25,177 nt of DNA, from positions 1 through 25,177 of the forward strand of contig JABCPU010000823.1 in assembly GCA_016800925.1 (NCBI GenBank). The letters run 5' to 3'. Under the pieces are notes generated by a model, which saw nothing but the letters and a program-made list of their open reading frames with translations, ran no database searches and was not told the origin of the DNA. How positions within the stretch are numbered: position 1 is the first letter of the stretch; every line of letters starts with the position of its first letter. Shown one piece after another: positions 21,183 to 25,177 of the stretch. The translations under genes were made by a program, and so were the position numbers. The stretch is from Suillus spraguei. Lineage: Eukaryota; Basidiomycota; Agaricomycetes; Boletales; Suillaceae.

Positions 21183-21395
21183 CAGTGGCTCAAAAAACCG
21201 TCCGCATGTTTTGACATTTTTCACTATCTATGATATTGTGTGAGAATGAACAAATTCCTCAAGGACATACTTATACCACATTGTAGTATGGCTTCAGGGC
21301 TTTTATTTGAGCCCTACACCGTGGGAATCGGCGGAGATATGGTGGAGATATAAGGCTTATAAAATGATGACTCATGTGGACAGTTTTTGAGTGTA
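21183..21395 (+). repeat. Left terminal inverted repeat of Tc1 element
   Basis: About 213 bp, matching the right end in reverse complement with scattered substitutions. The outer tip CTCAAAAAACCGTCCGCATG recurs near the inner edge in the opposite direction (CATGTGGACAGTTTTTGAG, 21373-21391), so this TIR itself has an inverted pair of likely transposase-binding sites. Confidence 0.9.
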
Positions 21396-21531
21396 TATTA
21401 AAACTATATAAATCATTATTTATGACACCATAAAAATCATGCCACTATTATATAAATTATAAAGTGGTGTCATTATGTTATTTTATGACTATATAAACCA
21501 GAATATCTCATGTATCATAGTCATAATCACC

Positions 21532-22548
21532 ATGAAAGCCATCTCCTCTGCTCAAAGAGATAATATCCTCTCTCTGTCTTATGCTGGCCTCTCTGCTCGC
21601 CAAATTTCCTCTAGAACTGGAGTATGCAAGTCCACTGTGGCCAAGTTCATCAAAGAAAGCCACCCAGACAAGGAAAACTCTTGTGGAGGACGTCCATCCA
21701 AGCTTACCTCTACTGACAAAAGGGCTATTATCCAACATATCACTACAGGAAAGGCTGATAATGCTGTCCAAGCCACCCATTATATCAATTCCACCATCAC
21801 TACCCCTGTCTCTTCACAAACTGTGAGGAATGTTCTCAAGGCAGCTCATCTCAAGGCAGTAACAAAGAAGAAAAAGCCTCTTCTCTCCATCAAACATAGG
21901 CAGAGAAGACTAGCCTTTGCCTTAGCTCATCAACACTGGACTGTAGAGGACTGGAAGCATGTTATATGGTCAGATGAGACCAAAATCAATAGGATTGGGT
22001 CAGATGGGAAGGTGTATGTATGGAAAAAGAAGGGAGATGGCCTAACAGACAGAGAGGTTAATGGGACTGTCAAGTTTGGAGGAGGTTCTTTAATGGTATG
22101 GGGCTGTATGGGATGGAATGGTGTGGGAATGCTTGCTGAGGTTGAGGGGAAGATGAATGCTGAGCAGTATGTGGACATTTTAAATGACCACTTGCTGCCT
22201 AGCTTGGCAGAATCAGGGATTGATGAAGAAGATATCATTTTCCAACAGGATAATGATCCCAAGCACACATCCAGAAGAGCTAGGGAATGGTTTGAAGAAC
22301 ATAACATCAATGTTCTTGACTGGCCAGCACAGTCTCCTGATGTCAATGTCATTGAACATCTCTGGGGAACACTCAAGAAAAAGCTTCAAGCCTATGAAAA
22401 CCCCCCTAAAGGAGTATGGGAGCTTTGGGAGAGAGTAGCAGTGGAATGGGGGAAGATCACAGCTGAGGATTGCCAGAAATTAATTGAGAGTATGCCTAGA
22501 AGGATAGAGGTAGTAATTAAAGCCAAGGGAGGTCATACAAAATACTAG
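21532..22548 (+). CDS. Tc1/mariner transposase, DD34E, intact
   Basis: This is a cut-and-paste transposase acting on the element's own terminal repeats. The ATG at 21532 is preferred to an in-frame ATG at 21475 because family members begin close to the first helix-turn-helix and the extra 19 residues are hydrophobic and unlike it. The product is 338 residues. Residues 5-45 form a helix-turn-helix (LSARQISSRTGVCKSTVAKF). A GGRPSKL linker, at 52-58, resembles the GRPR motif, and a second helical region reaches about 110. A KKKK run near 111-115 may be a nuclear signal. Catalytic residues are Asp148 (WSDETKI), Asp240 (FQQDNDPKH) and Glu275 (NVIEHLWG), with 34 residues between the last two. No stop or frameshift is seen. 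A TATATAA box lies near 21491. Confidence 0.95.
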   Translation: MKAISSAQRDNILSLSYAGLSARQISSRTGVCKSTVAKFIKESHPDKENSCGGRPSKLTSTDKRAIIQHITTGKADNAVQATHYINSTITTPVSSQTVRNVLKAAHLKAVTKKKKPLLSIKHRQRRLAFALAHQHWTVEDWKHVIWSDETKINRIGSDGKVYVWKKKGDGLTDREVNGTVKFGGGSLMVWGCMGWNGVGMLAEVEGKMNAEQYVDILNDHLLPSLAESGIDEEDIIFQQDNDPKHTSRRAREWFEEHNINVLDWPAQSPDVNVIEHLWGTLKKKLQAYENPPKGVWELWERVAVEWGKITAEDCQKLIESMPRRIEVVIKAKGGHTKY

Positions 22549-22574
22549 AATACCTGGTTATTACTGTAAAATAC

Positions 22575-22788
22575 TTGAGTCAAAAAACTGTCCGCATGAG
22601 TCACAATTTTGTGAGCCTTGTATCTCCACCATATCTCCACCGATTCCCACAGTGTAGGGCTCAAATGAAAGCCCTGAAGCCATACTACAATGTGGTATAA
22701 GCATGTTTTTGAGGCATTTGTTTGTTCTCACACAATATTATAGATAGTGAAAAATGCCAAAACATGCGGACAGTTTTTTGAGCCACTG
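22575..22788 (-). repeat. Right terminal inverted repeat of Tc1 element
   Basis: About 214 bp, the mirror of 21183-21395. Its inner edge carries TCAAAAAACTGTCCGCATGA (22580-22599) and its outer edge the reverse complement CATGCGGACAGTTTTTTGAG, so both TIRs have the same inner and outer site layout. It begins 26 bp after the transposase stop codon. Confidence 0.9.
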
Positions 22789-23122
22789 TAAGTCTTAGAG
22801 GTTCTACAAGAATAGAGACTAAGGCTAAGGAGTGCTTAGACTTAGAGACGATTCAAGACGACTTAGGTTGGAGACCTAAGCGAAGGAGATTCCAGGTAAA
22901 ACCCAGTAAGATTAAAGTAGGGAATCTACTACAAGTACACTGTGCTTAAATAGGCCAATATGTGCGCGCAGACCAAGTAACCATGAGAACGTAACTGCGT
23001 ATCCTAATAAGGAAGGCATGTGTTTGTACAGATGCATTGAGCATGTGAGTCAGAGTCATGTGACATGATATACAAGTAAGGAAACAAAGGGAAAATGAAT
23101 AGGGGCATGTACAGCTGTAACA

Positions 23123-23131
23123 TTACCCCCG
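23123..23131 (-). other. Polypurine tract of the Gypsy element
   Basis: On the minus strand CGGGGGTAA directly precedes the LTR start TGTTACAGC. A purine run next to the LTR is the usual primer for plus-strand DNA in LTR retrotransposons and marks this LTR as the 3' one. Read on the plus strand, the same bases do not begin with TGG, so they do not look like a tRNA primer-binding site. Confidence 0.65.
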
Positions 23132-23155
23132 TATTACAGTGAAAGTCACCGACTT

Positions 23156-23602
23156 TCAATCATCTCTATTGTCATCATAGACGGGATCATAGTCGTCATA
23201 GTTGGTGACGTCTTCATCAGCGGCAGATCCTCCTAGCATATAAGCCGCTTCCTCTTCTGCTACAGTCCTTGCCCGTCGACCTTCCTTCCGTCGTCGACGG
23301 TTAATAAGATACTGTTCCCACCTACGCAGTGCGTCATAAAATCCATCGTCCTTCCAGGTAAGCGTAAACGGAGGTTCCCCACGATGCTGAGGGCAGTAAA
23401 TGGACAGATGAGTGGGACCGTGTCGCAGACAGATTTGACACTGATAGTCGGGACAATTCTTTTGCCGGTGTCTGACGATGCCGCAGATTCAGCATTTCAT
23501 GTTTTCGTCGGTGTTAGAGATGGTCATCCATAATGGTGATGGTGAGATAATGGGTGGGGGACTAGTGGATCTGGCGCGCTTCTTCCCTTTCTTTCGCGTC
23601 AT
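23156..23602 (-). pseudogene. Double zinc-knuckle ORF after pol, one stop
   Basis: From ATG at 23602 the frame gives a basic, Ser/Pro-rich start (MTRKKGKKRARSTSPPP). A TGA at 23489-23491 follows, and the same frame continues to a TGA at 23156. The stop falls inside a zinc knuckle: with Arg there the spacing is C-x2-C-x4-H-x4-C (ICGIVRHRQKNC), the classical retroviral Gag type. A second knuckle-like motif follows (CQICLRHGPTHLSIYC, C-x2-C-x6-H-x4-C). The tail is basic then acidic (YLINRRRRKEGRRAR, DYDPVYDDNRDD). Nucleic-acid binding is the likely role. It lies 33 bp downstream of the 329-codon ORF and 25 bp from the polypurine tract. It could be a displaced gag-derived gene. Confidence 0.7.
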
Positions 23603-23635
23603 GCGTTTTAAGGCAAGGTTATTTTCGCGTCGAAG

Positions 23636-24625
23636 CTATGCTTGTTGTTTACTAGTTAGCACGTACGCGGAGGCGGGGAGATCAGGGGTAGTTCCTCGTT
23701 CAGCAGTCGCAAGAAGTTCGTTAGAGGAAGAAGGGGAAGTGATGCCAAAGTCTTTAACTAGGACTGGTGAGACGGGGTCCATTGGACCAAATGATGATGG
23801 AATAGACATGGGAGGATGGATCTGAAGGTCACGAAGTCGAGGGCCGAGTGTTATTAATTCAACAACAGGAATTCCTAACTTCTTTGCAGCTTCACACTGC
23901 TCTTCGGAACAGGGCTCATATAGCCATGCAGGATGGTCATGAGAGACTATGACGGGAGATGATGAAGTCAGTTGTTCGATGGGAGATGGGGTTCGTGGAG
24001 AGGCTAAGTCGGCTTGTGTTTGTTGCAAATCAGTGATGGCTTCTTCGACTAGGTTTCTGGCTGCTCTGGTTTCAGCGACTGATTGCTGGATGGTTTCGAT
24101 GACTGTGTTGGTGAGCTGTCCGATCTCTTGGACAGCAGTGTATAAGCCAGTAAAGGCGTCAAGACTAGAATAAATGCGTGAAGAAGGGGGTGCTGGGACA
24201 GGAAGTGGCGTATCTTTCTGCGGAGAGGGAGGTCGAGCAATGCCTGCTCGACGTTCGGCAACGATGTGAATAGCTTCCTCAACATCATTCTTAAAAGAAT
24301 CAGGAAGCAACAACATAGCGTAAGCACGAATGCGTTTTTGAAGATGAAGGAAATGGTGACGGAGTGTAATCTCTGCTGTGTCTTTGGCAGTGGTTTCGAT
24401 AAGGGCTGCGGTACGGATGATGTTGACAAGGAGTAGGGCAGGGAAAGCACCTCTTTCAGTGAGGATTCTTTCGATTTCAAGGGCGTGTCCTTGACAGAGA
24501 ATAGCGGCTTCAATGTAGGAGGTATTGTCAATTTCGGCGGTGAGAGTTCCATAGTTTTCAGTTTCAGAGTTGGAGTCGTTGTTTGCAATGGTGACGGGAG
24601 TGATGTAGGCAGTGGGGAAAGACAT
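23636..24625 (-). CDS. 329-codon ORF downstream of pol, Gag-like?
   Basis: An open frame encoding 329 residues. A helical N-terminal part of about 130 residues (ALEIERILTERGAFPALLLV, HHFLHLQKRIRAYAMLLLP) is followed by a Pro-rich linker (PPSPQKDTPLPVPAPP), a likely coiled coil (ETRAARNLVEEAITDLQQTQ) and a Pro/Ser-rich C-terminus. No protease, reverse transcriptase or envelope feature, signal peptide or convincing membrane segment is visible. It lies between pol and a zinc-knuckle ORF of the same Gypsy element. The two together, helical domain then knuckles, resemble a Gag split over two frames but placed after pol. That interpretation is inference. It may instead be an accessory protein typical of this lineage. 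Confidence 0.65.
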   Translation of the reverse strand: MSFPTAYITPVTIANNDSNSETENYGTLTAEIDNTSYIEAAILCQGHALEIERILTERGAFPALLLVNIIRTAALIETTAKDTAEITLRHHFLHLQKRIRAYAMLLLPDSFKNDVEEAIHIVAERRAGIARPPSPQKDTPLPVPAPPSSRIYSSLDAFTGLYTAVQEIGQLTNTVIETIQQSVAETRAARNLVEEAITDLQQTQADLASPRTPSPIEQLTSSSPVIVSHDHPAWLYEPCSEEQCEAAKKLGIPVVELITLGPRLRDLQIHPPMSIPSSFGPMDPVSPVLVKDFGITSPSSSNELLATAERGTTPDLPASAYVLTSKQQA

Positions 24626-24678
24626 TTCGATGTTGGTAGTTGATCAAGTGCTAGTGCGGTTGATTGACTGAAGGATAA

Positions 24679-25177
24679 TCAGAGGGCATATTGCTTCTTA
24701 TAAGCATTCAAGATTCGAGCGGAGTTCTTCAAGTTCTTTTCTGGGAGCCATTCGTTATCTCCCGATGAGTATCCTTTCCAGGAAACAAGATAGCGTCGGC
24801 GATTGCCGCTTCCTTTGTGAGAAAGAATTGCTTCTACTTCGTATTCTTCTTCTTCTTCGATGATGTTAGGTGGTGGTTCAGGGAAGTTCGGACCGTGTAC
24901 GTCCGTTTCACTATAGGACGACAAGACAGAAGCGTGGAACGTGGGATGAATTTTCCACTGCGGAGGGAGTTTGAGTGTGAACGTGATGGGAGATAAGACA
25001 TCAATGATCGGGAAAGGTCTGTATCATTTTGGGGCGAGTTTCCTTGATGGGAGTTTGAGTCTAAGATTAGCGGCAGATAGCCAAACCTTATCTCCAATCT
25101 TCCATGGGGTGTACTTATCTCCTCGGGATCGTTCGGCCATTGTCTGCATTGCAATGTATGACAGGCATTGCTTCTTC
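24679..25177 (-). pseudogene. Gypsy pol C-terminus with chromodomain, partial
   Basis: The frame enters from the right edge and ends at TGA 24679-24681. It shows the integrase C-terminal GPY/F-like region (MAERSRGDKYTPWKIGDKVW, LRLKLPSRKLAPK, then YRPFPII and IHPTFHASVL) and a canonical chromodomain near the end (YEVEAILSHKGSG, RRRYLVSWKGY, DNEWLPEKNL). The chromodomain aromatic cage positions Tyr, Trp and Trp are present. Chromodomains of this group steer integration to heterochromatin. One TGA at 25024-25026 interrupts LAPK and YRPF, where Arg is expected. Upstream pol is outside the window, so whether the rest is intact is unknown. Confidence 0.88.

Larger units (their letters stand above)
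21183..22788 (+). mobile_element. Tc1/mariner element, 1606 bp, complete
   Basis: It begins CAGTGGCTCAAAAAAC and ends GTTTTTTGAGCCACTG, flanked by TA on each side (21181-21182 and 22789-22790), the Tc1/mariner target duplication. It carries one open transposase gene and long terminal inverted repeats of about 213 bp. All hallmarks of an autonomous copy are present. Its target is the family-A LTR, which is restored by removing it. Confidence 0.95.
21039..23122 (-). repeat. 3' LTR (family A), split by Tc1 element
   Basis: Plus-strand ends are TGTTGCGAACTGG and GCTGTAACA. Without the 1606-bp insert and one TA the LTR is about 476 bp, matching the solo LTR at 14812-15285 along its whole length. 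Differences fall mostly at CpG-type sites, for example AACGCATTCC against AACGCGTTCC and AACGTAAC against AACATAAC. A TATA-like TATTTAAG on the minus strand near 22948 fits transcription in the pol direction. Confidence 0.9.
21039..25177 (-). mobile_element. Ty3/Gypsy chromodomain element, 3' part
   Basis: The coding strand is minus. From right to left come the pol C-terminus with chromodomain (25177-24679), a 329-codon ORF (24625-23636), a zinc-knuckle ORF (23602-23156), a polypurine tract (23131-23123) and the 3' LTR (23122-21039), the last split by a Tc1 element at 21183-22788. The 5' LTR, gag and most of pol lie outside the window. Coding frames after the integrase chromodomain are not part of the usual gag-pol plan. 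The element is inserted in an LTR of family B. Confidence 0.85.

Noticed and set aside
21930..22376. Minus-strand ORF of 148 codons inside the Tc1 element
   Set aside because: It is antisense to the intact transposase catalytic domain and has no independent support.
23123..23145. tRNA primer-binding site next to the right-hand LTR
   Set aside because: The bases after the LTR do not begin with TGG, and the coding strand and purine run show this is the 3' LTR.
24049..24588. Minus-strand ORF of 179 codons overlapping the 329-codon ORF
   Set aside because: It is a shifted-frame shadow of the longer ORF, which fits better between pol and the zinc-knuckle frame.
1..25177. Non-standard genetic code with TGA read as an amino acid
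   Set aside because: Intact frames here end properly at TGA (for example the chromodomain end and the zinc-knuckle frame), and the internal TGA codons fit CpG decay of Arg codons better.

Overview
The window reads as a transposon-dense, gene-poor stretch of a basidiomycete, probably Agaricomycete, genome. The support is many GT..AG introns of 45-62 nt, a KDZ (Kyakuja-Dileera-Zisupton) transposase, a TET/JBP-like gene of the type expanded in mushrooms, a PIF/Harbinger pair, a Tc1/mariner element and a chromodomain Ty3/Gypsy element. I cannot name the species. No rRNA, CRISPR or clear tRNA gene was seen.

Layout. 1-540: part of an LTR-like repeat. 550-3310: four repeat families, namely a dispersed 150-200 bp repeat, the first array of a CpG-rich satellite, a GTGGGCC minisatellite and a 239-bp direct repeat. 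3520-4695: broken TET/JBP-like dioxygenase gene (+). 4770-6600: satellite array 2. 6721-10725: cluster of decayed genes, with an unknown gene (-), a KDZ transposase (-) split by a 770-bp solo LTR with perfect GATGC target duplications, and a second unknown gene (+). 11245-14622: divergent pair, an intact three-exon gene (-) and a seven-exon gene with a Zn2Cys6-like cluster (+). 14812-15285: solo LTR inside satellite array 3, which runs to about 16610 and changes orientation near 16090. 16613-19183: PIF/Harbinger companion (Myb/SANT) and transposase, convergent. 19292-19684: weak ORF. 19685-20959: non-coding. 20960-25177: three-layer nest in which a Ty3/Gypsy element sits in an LTR and its own 3' LTR is split by an intact Tc1/mariner element. 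The Gypsy element runs off the right edge.

How it fits together. Nearly all recognisable genes belong to mobile elements and most are broken. Premature stops in five different genes are TGA where the reading expects Arg, as if CGA had lost its CpG cytosine, and the two LTR-A copies differ mostly at CpG/TpG/CpA sites. This suggests long-term CpG methylation and deamination. The exceptions, the Tc1 transposase, the 305-residue gene at 11245-12261 and the 329-residue Gypsy-associated ORF, are open and so probably young or retained. The most interesting theme is the closeness of a KDZ transposase to a TET/JBP-type oxygenase, an association already described for fungi, here with several uncharacterised multi-exon neighbours that may be cargo or companions.
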